Assembly (NCBI GenBank): GCA_017883425.1
Contig: JADGNP010000005.1
Location: forward strand, 1-36,808
Direction: 5' to 3'
DNA length: 36,808 bases
Source: Candidatus Sulfotelmatobacter sp.
GTDB lineage: Bacteria; Acidobacteriota; Terriglobia; Terriglobales; Acidobacteriaceae
The position numbers and the translations under genes were made by a program. The notes beneath the pieces were generated by a model, which had not been told where the DNA came from, made no database searches, and saw nothing but the letters and a program-made list of their open reading frames with translations. Numbering within the stretch: the first letter of the stretch is position 1; each line of letters starts with the position of its first letter. This document shows positions 1 to 9,494 of the stretch, in pieces.

Positions 1-712
<712 letters not shown>

Positions 713-716
<4 letters not shown>

Positions 717-2119
717 GCTTTCTTGCCGTTCTTTAAGACCGCGGCGGGCAGGCCGTCGGGATGAGCGGCGGCGCGGCCAATGCTGTAGTAGGTGAAGCCC
801 TGAGCGGCCATGACTTCGGGATCATACAGGTTGCGTCCGTCAATCACGATGGGGTACTTGAGTTCCTGGCGGAGGCGGTTGAGGTCGAGGTTGGCGAATT
901 CCTCCCACTCGGTGAGGATGAGCAAGGCATCGGCGCCGTGGGCCGCTTCGTAAGCCGAGTTGGCGAACGTGATGCCGGAAGACATCACTTCCTGGGTGCG
1001 CTCCATGGCGGCGGGATCGTAGGCCGTAACCTTGCTGCCCTCTTGCAAGAGCGCCTGCACCAGAAATAGGGCGGGGGATTCGCGGATGTCATCGGTACCG
1101 CCCTTGAAAGCGAGGCCGAGCACGCCCAGGTTCTTGCCGCGCAGGGTCCAGAGCGCGCTGTGCACTTTCCGCAGAAAGCGCTGGCGCTGGTCTTCGTTGA
1201 TGCGCATCACTTCATCGAGCAGGCGGAAGTCGTAGCCGCACTCGCGCGCCACGGCGCGAAATGCCATGACGTCCTTGGGGAAGCAGGACCCGCCGTAGCC
1301 GATGCCGGGGTTCAGGAACCTGGGGCCAATGCGGGAATCGGTTCCGACACCGTGGACCACCTGATTCACGTCGGCTCCCACGGACTCGCAGACCGAGGCC
1401 ACGGCATTGATGAAAGAAATCTTCATGGCGAGGAAGGCGTTGGAGGCGTGCTTGATTAACTCGGCGCTCTTGGTGCTGGTCACGATGATGGGAGGAGGAA
1501 TCGAAGCCCGGTCCGGTTGGGGGATGGCGTCGCTGCGTTTGTAGTAGCTGCCGTTGGTCAGGGGAGCGTAGACTTCGCGCAAAACGTCGGCGGAGCGATC
1601 GCTATCGCACCCGATCACGATGCGATCGGGAAACAGGAAGTCGGTGACGGCGGTGCCTTCGCGCAGAAATTCGGGATTGGAGGCAACGTCGAACAACTCG
1701 GGGTCGGTGCCGTTGCGCAGGATAATCTTGCGGACCCAGTCGCTGGTGTAGACGGGAACTGTGCTTTTCTCGACGACGACCTTGTAGCCGTCGATGCCGC
1801 CGGAGATTTCGCGGGCCACGGATTCCACGTAGGACAAATCGGCTTCTCCGCTCTCGGTGGGGGGCGTGCCGACGGCAACAAAGATTACCGAACTGAGGCG
1901 GGCAGCTTCCTTCAGGTCGTCGGAAAAAGTGAGACGCTGAGCGCGGTGGCGGCTCAGAAGTTCGGGCAGAAATTTCTCGTGAATGGGTACCTGGCCATTG
2001 CGCAGCGCCGCCAGTTTCTGTTGATCATTGTCCACCAGGATGACGTCATGTCCGAGGTCGGCGAAGCAAGCGCCCGCCACCAGCCCTACGTATCCGGAAC
2101 CGACAACCGCAATCCGCAT
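713..2119 (-). CDS. ugd: UDP-glucose 6-dehydrogenase
   Basis: [26 protein letters not shown]..., [26 protein letters not shown] active-site Cys motif, [20 protein letters not shown] track starts at TTG 2134; ATG at 2117-2119 follows an AGGGA SD-like sequence. Confidence 0.95.
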
Positions 2120-2445
2120 CTGCTTATCCCTCAAGAGGATCGAACCATAGTACCGGGTGACGCGAGTACGCGCTGAATTTCGATGCCCCTCTGATCTTAC
2201 AAATTCTAATGTGTACTTTGGGGTCCTGGGTTGGAAAACTTGAAGCGGGCCGTTAGAAGTCGCAAAACGGGAATCATTCGCGTCGCTTGGTCACGGGCAT
2301 CTCGGTAGCGCAACTTTGTGCGAGGCTGCAGGGCGGTTTGCAGGCAGTGCGGCCGTGGTTGCGTTTGATGTTGACATCCTCATGGATTCGCGCAAAACTC
2401 CGCATAATGACGGAAGGCCAGCGTTTGTGACTGTCTGGTCCCAGT

Positions 2446-3816
2446 ATGACTCACCGCCCCATGCCGCAGCCGGAATCGTACGGAACACCACCACCCTGGG
2501 ATAAGAAATCCTCCGGCGAGACGGGCGATCCGACCTCCGCGCAACATCCCAGCGAGGTGACGCAAGTGGCCAGAACACTCGCGGCCCATGGCGGGGGGGA
2601 GGCATCGTTCGACCTGGCCCTGGACCTGGTGCTGAACGAAGTGGTCGAACAAGCCCGGTTGGCGACCGGAGCGACGGGAGCAGCCATTGCCTTGGGGAGA
2701 GCGGGCGAGATGGTGTGTCGCGCCACGACGGGCGGGAATGCTCCCGACCTGGGGGTTCGGCTCGAGACGACATCGGGGCTTTCGGGAGCGTGCCTGCAAA
2801 CGGGAACGATGCAACAATGTGGCGACACGGAGACAGACCCGCGGGTGAATGCCGAGGCCTGCCGGCGCCTGAGTGTGAGATCAATTCTGGTACTGCCGCT
2901 GGGTGAAGGGAAGGATCCATTTGGAATATTGGAGGTTTTTTCTTCCCGGCCCAATGCGTTCGGGGATCGGGATGTAAACACTCTGCAGGTTTTGGCGCGC
3001 CGCGTGGAGGAGAACAAGAGGGGAGCGGAGGTCGCGGCAGTCCTGCCAAGTGTGGACGACAAGTGGCATGCGCCCTCCAACCAACAGGGACCTGCACTCG
3101 ACTATGAACAACTCTGGCAGCGCGATGCAAAGAGCCCTGTCGAGCAGGGATCGCCGAGACGAAGCGAAGTTTGGACACCCATTCTGGGCGTTCTTGTAAT
3201 CGTGGTGGCAGTGTTGTTGGGACTGGCGGTGGGATGGCGGGCAGCCACCGGCCGGGGAGTGCGAGGAGGGGCGCAGGCGCGGGCAGGTGCTTCGTCCCCT
3301 ACAAAAGCGAATCGTAAGACGGATTCTGGCGGAGAGCAAACCACGACTCCGGCGCGCGCCGCAGATGTGGCGCGGTCCGCAAGAAGTGGTTCCGTGTCCC
3401 AGCCGAGAACGTCCAGCGCCGGGACCTCAGTCGAGCCGCCGAGTGGCGGACTGCTGGTTACTCAAAATGGCAAGGTGATCTACCGTTTGCCGCCTGCAGA
3501 GCAGCGGGCCGCCACGGAGACGAGCGCGTCACCTGAAGGATCAGAAGTTTCCGCGACGCGACTGATCCATCGCGTGGAACCGCAGTATCCACCGGAAGCG
3601 AGAACGCAGCATATTCAGGGTTTGGTGGCCTTGGATGTTCAAATCGGGGGAGACGGAGTGGTCCACGACATAGCGGTTGTCGAAGGAGAGCCTGTGCTGG
3701 CTGAAGCGGCCGTCCAGGCCGTAAGGCAGTGGAGGTATCGGCCTTACTCCGTGAACGGCCGGCCAGTCGAGATGCAAACGCGAATCACGATCCGGTTCAC
3801 CCTTCCACCGACTTAG
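2446..3816 (+). CDS. GAF domain - transmembrane - TonB C-terminal domain protein
   Basis: N-terminal GAF-like region (ATGATGAAIALGRAGEMVCRATTG...LSVRSILVLPL...GILEVFSSRPNAFGDRDVNTLQVLARRVEENK), single TM (ILGVLVIVVAVLLGLAVGW), C-terminal TonB-like (HRVEPQYPPEARTQHIQGLVALDVQIGGDGVV...AVRQWRYRPYSVNGRPVEM). Confidence 0.8.
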   Translation: MTHRPMPQPESYGTPPPWDKKSSGETGDPTSAQHPSEVTQVARTLAAHGGGEASFDLALDLVLNEVVEQARLATGATGAAIALGRAGEMVCRATTGGNAPDLGVRLETTSGLSGACLQTGTMQQCGDTETDPRVNAEACRRLSVRSILVLPLGEGKDPFGILEVFSSRPNAFGDRDVNTLQVLARRVEENKRGAEVAAVLPSVDDKWHAPSNQQGPALDYEQLWQRDAKSPVEQGSPRRSEVWTPILGVLVIVVAVLLGLAVGWRAATGRGVRGGAQARAGASSPTKANRKTDSGGEQTTTPARAADVARSARSGSVSQPRTSSAGTSVEPPSGGLLVTQNGKVIYRLPPAEQRAATETSASPEGSEVSATRLIHRVEPQYPPEARTQHIQGLVALDVQIGGDGVVHDIAVVEGEPVLAEAAVQAVRQWRYRPYSVNGRPVEMQTRITIRFTLPPT

Positions 3817-3881
3817 AAATGCGCCTCGTCGTGCGCAGGTCTCTCGCACGGTCCACGCAAGATCGCTGCTTCCGCGAAATC

Positions 3882-5486
3882 TCACAACGAATTCAGGAAA
3901 GCCAGCAAGTTGGCGGAGTCCGTGCTGCTCAAACCCTTGTAGGTGTTAATCACGATGGTCGCTTCTCCGCCATGCTTGCGGATGGCGCTGTCGATCGTTG
4001 TCGCCCGATTGTCATGCGTCAATCCGCCAGCCTTGCTGAGCACGTTGGACAATCCCCACAGCGGCGCGGTCCGCCACATGGTCAGAGTAGCCTGGCCGGT
4101 TTGGTTAGGTTGAAACGGAAGGCCCCCGGAATCGTTCGCGCCCATATCGTGGAGCAGGAAATCGGAGTAAGGGTTGAAGGTGACATTGCTGAGGGAAGGG
4201 ATTATCTCCGTCAGGCCGCCCGACGTTGTTCTGAGTTTGACGCTTTGCCGGGTGGTGAAACTCTCGATGTGGCAAACGTTGCAGCCGATGTCTTCAAACA
4301 CTTGCTGGCCCGCCAGGGTTTGCGAGGTCGGAGGCTGGGGAGGAATGGGAGCCAATAAGGCAGTGAATTGAGTGATCTTGATCATGTTCGCTTGATTCAC
4401 GTCCTGGGGAGTGTTCGTGTCGGATTGACAGAGCATGGGATAAGGCTGGCCCTGCGGCAAATGCTCGTTCGGGTTAAACGCACTGGCTACACCGAAAGGT
4501 CCGGCACCGGTCGTGATGCCCAATTCGTTGAATTCGGCGTCCGAATTAAATTGGAAGAGCGAGACGGCGCTGGACTTCTGGCCAAACTTTCCGGGACGAA
4601 TGACCCCGTTCTCGTCCGGGACCATATTGGCGATGCCGGTAATGCCGAAGGGTTTCGAGATGGCGACGTTGGCGAGGATGGCCGAGTCGGGAATATTGTC
4701 AATCAAGCCCAAGCCAAACAATTGTGGCGATCGAACCACGCTCACGACGGTGGCGTCGGCGGGCACGACTTCATGGGGCAGGTTCTGCGCAGTACCTCCG
4801 CCTGACGGAGCTAAGCCCGAAGTAGGAGCGGTGTAGGTGAAGGATGTTCTCGAAGGCGTGCTGAGGATGGGGAAAGTGCCGTTATATCCGGGAATGGGGA
4901 CGCCGATGACCTGCGCGTTTTGTCCTACTTCAAATCCGCTCGCCTGGGTCGTGGTGATAGTTACAGTCGTGCCCGACTCGGTAGCGCCATTGGAGGCAAC
5001 GGTCATGATATTGCAGTTCGGCAGCGTTCCGAACGCTGAATTGGAAATTTTGTGAAGCACCGGCCCGCCTTCATTCTCCGGAAAGGTTCCATTCCCGTCG
5101 AGGTAGTTGAAGGTTCCATCGGAATTCCACTTGCCGTAACGAGTCCCTGTGTTAATGCTGGTGTCTCCAGCCGTTCCGGTAAGGACGTCGGTGCCGGTTC
5201 CGTGGCAAGTGAAGCAGCCGGTTTTGGTGGAGACCGGTCCCAGGCCGCGAAACGGATCCCACTTGATGACGAATGTGGCGTAACCGAAATTGAATAAGTT
5301 CGTAGCGGTGGTTGATAGACCCGCGAGCGGACCGCCAAACTGGCCCACAGTGGGCGGCGGAGGAGGAGGTGGAGAACAGTGCGCGCAAGTGGCTGCGACT
5401 TTTTGCACGAAGCGCGATGGAATCGCGGGAACGCACAGAACTACCAAGACAAAAGTTGCAAGTGATACAAGACGACGAGCGTTCAT
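3882..5486 (-). CDS. Secreted diheme c-type cytochrome (di-heme oxidoreductase/peroxidase-like)
   Basis: Signal-like N-terminus MNARRLVSLATFVLVVLCVPAI, two CxxCH motifs (GCFTCHG, IGCNVCH), RTAPLWGLSN motif, C-terminal HGGEA. ATG at 5484-5486 with AGGAG upstream; ORF-track start is further upstream. Confidence 0.8.
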   Translation of the reverse strand: MNARRLVSLATFVLVVLCVPAIPSRFVQKVAATCAHCSPPPPPPPTVGQFGGPLAGLSTTATNLFNFGYATFVIKWDPFRGLGPVSTKTGCFTCHGTGTDVLTGTAGDTSINTGTRYGKWNSDGTFNYLDGNGTFPENEGGPVLHKISNSAFGTLPNCNIMTVASNGATESGTTVTITTTQASGFEVGQNAQVIGVPIPGYNGTFPILSTPSRTSFTYTAPTSGLAPSGGGTAQNLPHEVVPADATVVSVVRSPQLFGLGLIDNIPDSAILANVAISKPFGITGIANMVPDENGVIRPGKFGQKSSAVSLFQFNSDAEFNELGITTGAGPFGVASAFNPNEHLPQGQPYPMLCQSDTNTPQDVNQANMIKITQFTALLAPIPPQPPTSQTLAGQQVFEDIGCNVCHIESFTTRQSVKLRTTSGGLTEIIPSLSNVTFNPYSDFLLHDMGANDSGGLPFQPNQTGQATLTMWRTAPLWGLSNVLSKAGGLTHDNRATTIDSAIRKHGGEATIVINTYKGLSSTDSANLLAFLNSL

Positions 5487-5525
5487 TTGGGGGCTCCTAG
5501 TGCCAAGCTCTTGGGTAGTCAGAGA

Positions 5526-5582
5526 TCTCCGCGCAGGGGTGGCGGAGAAGACGAATGATGGCCCATAGGTCCAAAAGGGCCA
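5526..5582 (-). promoter_or_regulatory. Structured leader upstream of cytochrome gene (tandem stem-loops)
   Basis: Perfect inverted repeats: TCTCCGC(5526-5532)/GCGGAGA(5542-5548) and TGGCCC(5559-5564)/GGGCCA(5577-5582); a further CCAAG-CT-CTTGG hairpin lies at about 5505-5516. Confidence 0.4.
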
Positions 5583-5810
5583 CCACCTTCTTGAGATGTA
5601 GTGGATCCCTATGAGAAAGCAGCTTGAGCTTGGAACGATGAGTCTGTCAAGATGAACGTTCCTGCATACATCATGGAGCGCCCGCACTCGAGTGGGCCTG
5701 GTTTGTCATTGCCCGAGATGCTGGAAGGCGGGACTAGGGTCTTTCTTCTCCATTGAAAACAAGCCATTTGGCCTCATAGAAGTCTTTCTTCACCAACACT
5801 TTCTTCCCAT

Positions 5811-5824
5811 TGCAAGAACTTGCA
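5811..5824. promoter_or_regulatory. Operator-like palindrome TGCAAG-AA-CTTGCA upstream of EPS locus
   Basis: Perfect 6-bp inverted repeat with 2-bp spacer in the divergent intergenic region. Confidence 0.3.
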
Positions 5825-5916
5825 GGACTCGATAGATTATCCCTACTGGATGTTCGATTGGCGCCGATGTTTGGCGATTTCACCAGTAGTACTGACCCCC
5901 CCCTTTAATGAAGCAG

Positions 5917-5937
5917 CAAGCGACGGGTTCTCGCTTG
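5917..5937 (+). promoter_or_regulatory. Stem-loop in 5' leader of NusG-like gene
   Basis: CAAGCGA-cgggttc-TCGCTTG: perfect 7-bp stem, 7-nt loop, about 80 nt upstream of the ATG at 6016. Confidence 0.35.
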
Positions 5938-6015
5938 TCCAGGATCAAACCAAAAGCAAAGGCGCCTTCGCGGGACTTTTGTCAAAGCCACGAATGTGAC
6001 TGAGAGGGCGGAGCC

Positions 6016-6573
6016 ATGAACGGAGATGTGCGAGTGGCGGAAATCGAAGTGCCAGCCGAATGCAGTGGGGTGCTTGACCAGACGCGCTGGTACGCAGTTC
6101 GAACCCGCTCCCGCCATGAGAAGTTGGTGGCCCGGCAGTTGGAGAGTCAAGGCATCCGAGCCTTCCTTCCCGTGGTCACCAAAATCAGTAAATGGAGCGA
6201 TCGCCGCAAGGAAGTCGAATTGCCGTTGTTCTCCGGGTATGCGTTTGTGCGGCTGGACCATGCGTCCAGCGATCGGGTTCGGGTTCTGCAGACGCAGGGT
6301 GTGGTCAATTTCGTGGGAGTGCAAGGTGCTGGAATCCCCATCCCCGACCAGGAGATCGAGAACATCAACACTCTCCTTGCCAGCAAAGTCAGCTACCAGG
6401 AACGTCCCTATCTCCAGGTCGGCCAGCGGGTACGGGTTAGCGGCGGGGCGCTGGATGGGGTAGAAGGCATCCTGGCCGCAGAGAACAATGATCGCAGCCT
6501 GGTGATCTCGGTAGGGTTGATCCAGCGATCGATAAGCGTGCGAGTGACCGGCTATAACGTGGAACCGATTTAG
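6016..6573 (+). CDS. NusG-like transcription antiterminator (RfaH/UpxY/LoaP-type NusG paralog)
   Basis: RWYAVRTRSRHEKLVARQLESQGIRAFLPVVTKISKWSDRRKEVELPLFSGYAFVRLD NGN domain; C-terminal KOW-like VGQRVRVSGGALDGVEGIL. Confidence 0.92.
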   Translation: MNGDVRVAEIEVPAECSGVLDQTRWYAVRTRSRHEKLVARQLESQGIRAFLPVVTKISKWSDRRKEVELPLFSGYAFVRLDHASSDRVRVLQTQGVVNFVGVQGAGIPIPDQEIENINTLLASKVSYQERPYLQVGQRVRVSGGALDGVEGILAAENNDRSLVISVGLIQRSISVRVTGYNVEPI

Positions 6574-6641
6574 TCTTCTTCACCTCTTCCAGGAAAAACG
6601 AAGTTCAAACTAAAGATCAAAGTAGTTGCGAGGTGCACTTT

Positions 6642-6959
6642 ATGAGCGAAACACAATTGAAAGCCAGCAAGATCGAATCCCAGCAGGCGCCGGCGTCGGC
6701 GTCTCGAAACGACGGCGGTGCGGCTGACCAGTGGCAGACGAATCCGCCCACACTTCGTAGCCTTCGGGTAGAGGCTGAGATCTATGCCATCAGCCGAACC
6801 CTGGAACACACCGGTTGGAACCGGAGGCGGGCGGCGCAGTTGTTGTCCATCAGTTATCGCGGGATTCTGTACAAGATCCGCCAGCACAACCTGACCCCGC
6901 GTCCTCGCGGGCAACAGGAGCCGGTTGGCGAGATCCTGAAGGCAGATTCTCAAGGTTGA
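6642..6959 (+). CDS. Stand-alone Fis-type helix-turn-helix protein
   Basis: LRVEAEIYAISRTLEHTGWNRRRAAQLLSISYRGILYKIRQHNL matches the C-terminal HTH_8 (Fis) domain of sigma54 activators, with no AAA+ domain. Confidence 0.8.
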   Translation: MSETQLKASKIESQQAPASASRNDGGAADQWQTNPPTLRSLRVEAEIYAISRTLEHTGWNRRRAAQLLSISYRGILYKIRQHNLTPRPRGQQEPVGEILKADSQG

Positions 6960-7099
6960 GCTGGCAGGGTTGGGCTGGGGTCGAACGGGATAGGGATGTG
7001 ACCGTGTTGAATGGCCGTTCGTCCAGAAAAGGTATCTGCCAAACGAGATTCATCCCCAAGCGCCAGCGGGGTCAGTTCCAGCAAGTTGGAGGATTCGCA

Positions 7100-7822
7100 A
7101 TGATGAAGAGTTTCGTGTCGCCAATACGAATGTTTGCAGTGCTTCTGGCCGTCTCCGCGGTTTGCGCGGCGCAGGGAGATAAGGCTCCAGTTCCAGCCGC
7201 AAGTCTGGTCTCAGCAACCAAGCCGTCTGCACCCAGTGCGGAGTTTCAGCAGCGCAGTCCGCGCTACCACATCGAAGCCGGCGATTCATTCGACCTGATG
7301 TTTGAGCTGAGTCCGGAATTTAACCAGACGGCGGTCGCGGTGCAGCCGGATGGTTTTGTGACCCTGCGGGGAGTTGGAGACCTGAAGGTCGCAGGCCAGA
7401 CGGTGCCGGAGTTGACGCAGACTCTGCGCACGGCTTACTCGAAGATCCTGAATGATCCTCTGATCTCGGTGGTCCTGAAGGAATTCGAAAAGCCATACTT
7501 CGTGGCCGACGGACAGGTGGCCAAGCCCGGCAAGTACGACATGCATGGCCAGACCACGCTGACGCAGGCGATCGCGATTGCTGGAGGTTTTCAGGCGAGC
7601 GCAAAGCACTCCCAAGTTCTGCTGTTTCGCCGGGTGGACGATCAATGGACCGAGGCGAAGCTGATCAACGTGAAAAAGATGCAGAAAAACGGAAACCTGA
7701 GTGAGGATCCGTTTCTTCATCCCGGCGACATGCTCTTTGTACCAAAGAACACGATGTCGAAGATCGACCGTTTTATTCCGAACTTGAGCATGGGTACCTA
7801 TCTTCCGCTGACCATTCCGTAA
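7100..7822 (+). CDS. Polysaccharide export outer-membrane protein (Wza/BexD-like)
   Basis: Signal peptide MMKSFVSPIRMFAVLLAVSAVCAAQ; YHIEAGDSFDLMFELSPEFNQTAVAVQPDGFVTLRGVGDLKVAGQTVPELTQTL; SLBB-like GKYDMHGQTTLTQAIAIAGGF...LHPGDMLFVPKN. SD TTGGAGGA upstream. Confidence 0.92.
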   Translation: MMKSFVSPIRMFAVLLAVSAVCAAQGDKAPVPAASLVSATKPSAPSAEFQQRSPRYHIEAGDSFDLMFELSPEFNQTAVAVQPDGFVTLRGVGDLKVAGQTVPELTQTLRTAYSKILNDPLISVVLKEFEKPYFVADGQVAKPGKYDMHGQTTLTQAIAIAGGFQASAKHSQVLLFRRVDDQWTEAKLINVKKMQKNGNLSEDPFLHPGDMLFVPKNTMSKIDRFIPNLSMGTYLPLTIP

Positions 7823-7881
7823 GGGCCCAGAAACGGCTCGTTTGGATACGTCCGGATTACGAAAGAACATACGGAGACCAT

Positions 7882-9489
7882 ATGAATGAAGCAATGAACA
7901 GCCAGGGGCACCGACCCTATTCGTTTACCGCGAGAGATGTGGTTGCGATCGGATTTCGCCACCAGAGAGTTCTGGTGTTGTGTTTCGTAGGGGTCGTGCT
8001 AGGCGTGAGCCTTTCCGCCTTGTTCCTGCCCACCAAGTACCGGGCTGAAACCAAGCTTCTGGTGAAGCGCGAACGGGTTGACGCCGTCATCTCGCCGGAG
8101 CAAAACGCGCCCATGACGTTTCACGACACGGTGAGCGAGGAAGAGATCAACTCCGAAGTGGAGCTGATTCAGAGTCAGGACGTTCTGCAAAAAGTGGTTG
8201 TGACTTGCGGTCTGGACAAGAAGAAGTTCCTGTCGAGCCTGCTGCATCCCGGACAGACTCCGCAAAACCGCACCGACAAAGCGGTGCTGGACTTGCGCTC
8301 CGACCTGCAGTTGGAAGTGATCAAGAAGACCAACGTCATCAGCATCGCGTACGAGTCACACGATCCGCGGTTGGCGCAGAAGGTGCTGGCCACACTGGAT
8401 GACGCATATCTGCAGAAGCATCTGGACGTGCACCATCCCACGGGACAATTTCAGTTCTTTGACGAACAGGCGGAACAGTACAAGAAAGACATGATGGCCG
8501 CCGAGGTCCAGCTCAAGGGATTCGCCGGTCAGCAAGGTGGCGTGGCGCCGACCACGATGCGGGATATGACACTGCAGAAGCTGGCCGATTTCAACGGTTC
8601 TCTGGAAACCACCCGCGCATCGATCGCAGAGACGGAAAAGCGGATCACGGACCTGGAAGGCCAGGTTCATTCGACACCGACCCGAATGACCACGCAAATG
8701 AAGCAAGGAGATAACGCGCAGGTCCTGCAAAACCTCAAGGCGACCCTGCTGACGCTGGAAATGAAGCGCACTGAGTTGCTGACGAAGTACCAGCCCACCT
8801 ACCCGCTGGTGCAGGAAGTGGACAAGCAACTGTCGGACACACGTCTTGCGCTGACGAAAGAGGAGACCTCTCCGGTCAAGGAAGAAACGACCGATCAGAA
8901 TCCCACTTACGCATGGGTCAATTCGGAACTGGCTAAGGCCAAGGCTGACCTGAGCGGATTCCAGGCTCGCGCGACTGCTCTCACAGCCATCGTCAATGTA
9001 TATATGGCGCAAGCGCGGCAGTTGGACCAGCAGGGAATTCTGCAAGGCGACTTGATGCGTACTCAGAAAGCCGATGAAGCGAACTATCTTCTGTACACGA
9101 AGAAGAAAGAGGAAGCGCGGATTGAGGATGCTTTGGACCGGACACGCCTGTTGAACGTGTCGGTCGCCCAAGGCCCGATGCTGCCGAGTTTGCCGACGCG
9201 GTCTCCGTGGGTATTCGCGTTGGTGGCCTGCCTGTTGGCGGGGGCGGTAAGTCTCGTAGTCGTATTCGCCATCGACTATGCGGACCAGTCGTTCCGAACG
9301 CCGTCGGAAGTGATGTCTGAACTGAGGATCCCGGTGCTGGCGGCGGTTCCGATCCACCGGACCAACGGTCTGCACCAGGGCAAGGGAAATGGGAATGGAA
9401 ACGGGAACGGAAAGGGCCACGGCCGCGCGGACAACGTCAGTTACGACCAGACGGGCACGGACAGCCACATCATCCAGGAGCGAGGGTAA
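7882..9489 (+). CDS. Wzz/GumC-like polysaccharide chain-length determinant, no kinase domain
   Basis: N-terminal TM then LPTKYRAETKLLVKRERVDAVISPEQ, long coiled-coil, second TM after P-rich LPSLPTRSPWVFALVACLLAGAVSLVVVF; Gly/Asn-rich C-tail. Confidence 0.92.
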   Translation: MNEAMNSQGHRPYSFTARDVVAIGFRHQRVLVLCFVGVVLGVSLSALFLPTKYRAETKLLVKRERVDAVISPEQNAPMTFHDTVSEEEINSEVELIQSQDVLQKVVVTCGLDKKKFLSSLLHPGQTPQNRTDKAVLDLRSDLQLEVIKKTNVISIAYESHDPRLAQKVLATLDDAYLQKHLDVHHPTGQFQFFDEQAEQYKKDMMAAEVQLKGFAGQQGGVAPTTMRDMTLQKLADFNGSLETTRASIAETEKRITDLEGQVHSTPTRMTTQMKQGDNAQVLQNLKATLLTLEMKRTELLTKYQPTYPLVQEVDKQLSDTRLALTKEETSPVKEETTDQNPTYAWVNSELAKAKADLSGFQARATALTAIVNVYMAQARQLDQQGILQGDLMRTQKADEANYLLYTKKKEEARIEDALDRTRLLNVSVAQGPMLPSLPTRSPWVFALVACLLAGAVSLVVVFAIDYADQSFRTPSEVMSELRIPVLAAVPIHRTNGLHQGKGNGNGNGNGKGHGRADNVSYDQTGTDSHIIQERG

Positions 9490-9494
9490 GACCG

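Noticed and set aside
2371-2408. TTGACA ... CATAAT upstream of the GAF-TonB gene as a sigma70 promoter
   Set aside because: Spacing is 26 bp, incompatible with a canonical sigma70 promoter; no good -10 at 16-18 bp.
3830-3850. CGTGCG-N9-CGCACG hairpin between convergent genes as a bidirectional terminator
   Set aside because: Short stem without flanking T/A tracts; insufficient for an intrinsic terminator call.
9370-9420. GGGAATGGAAACGGGAACGG tract as a CRISPR or tandem-repeat locus
   Set aside because: Short imperfect in-frame Gly-Asn codon repeat inside a CDS; no spacers.
8356-9468. 370-aa antisense ORF opposite the Wzz-like gene
   Set aside because: Shadow ORF; the sense product has clear Wzz/GumC topology.
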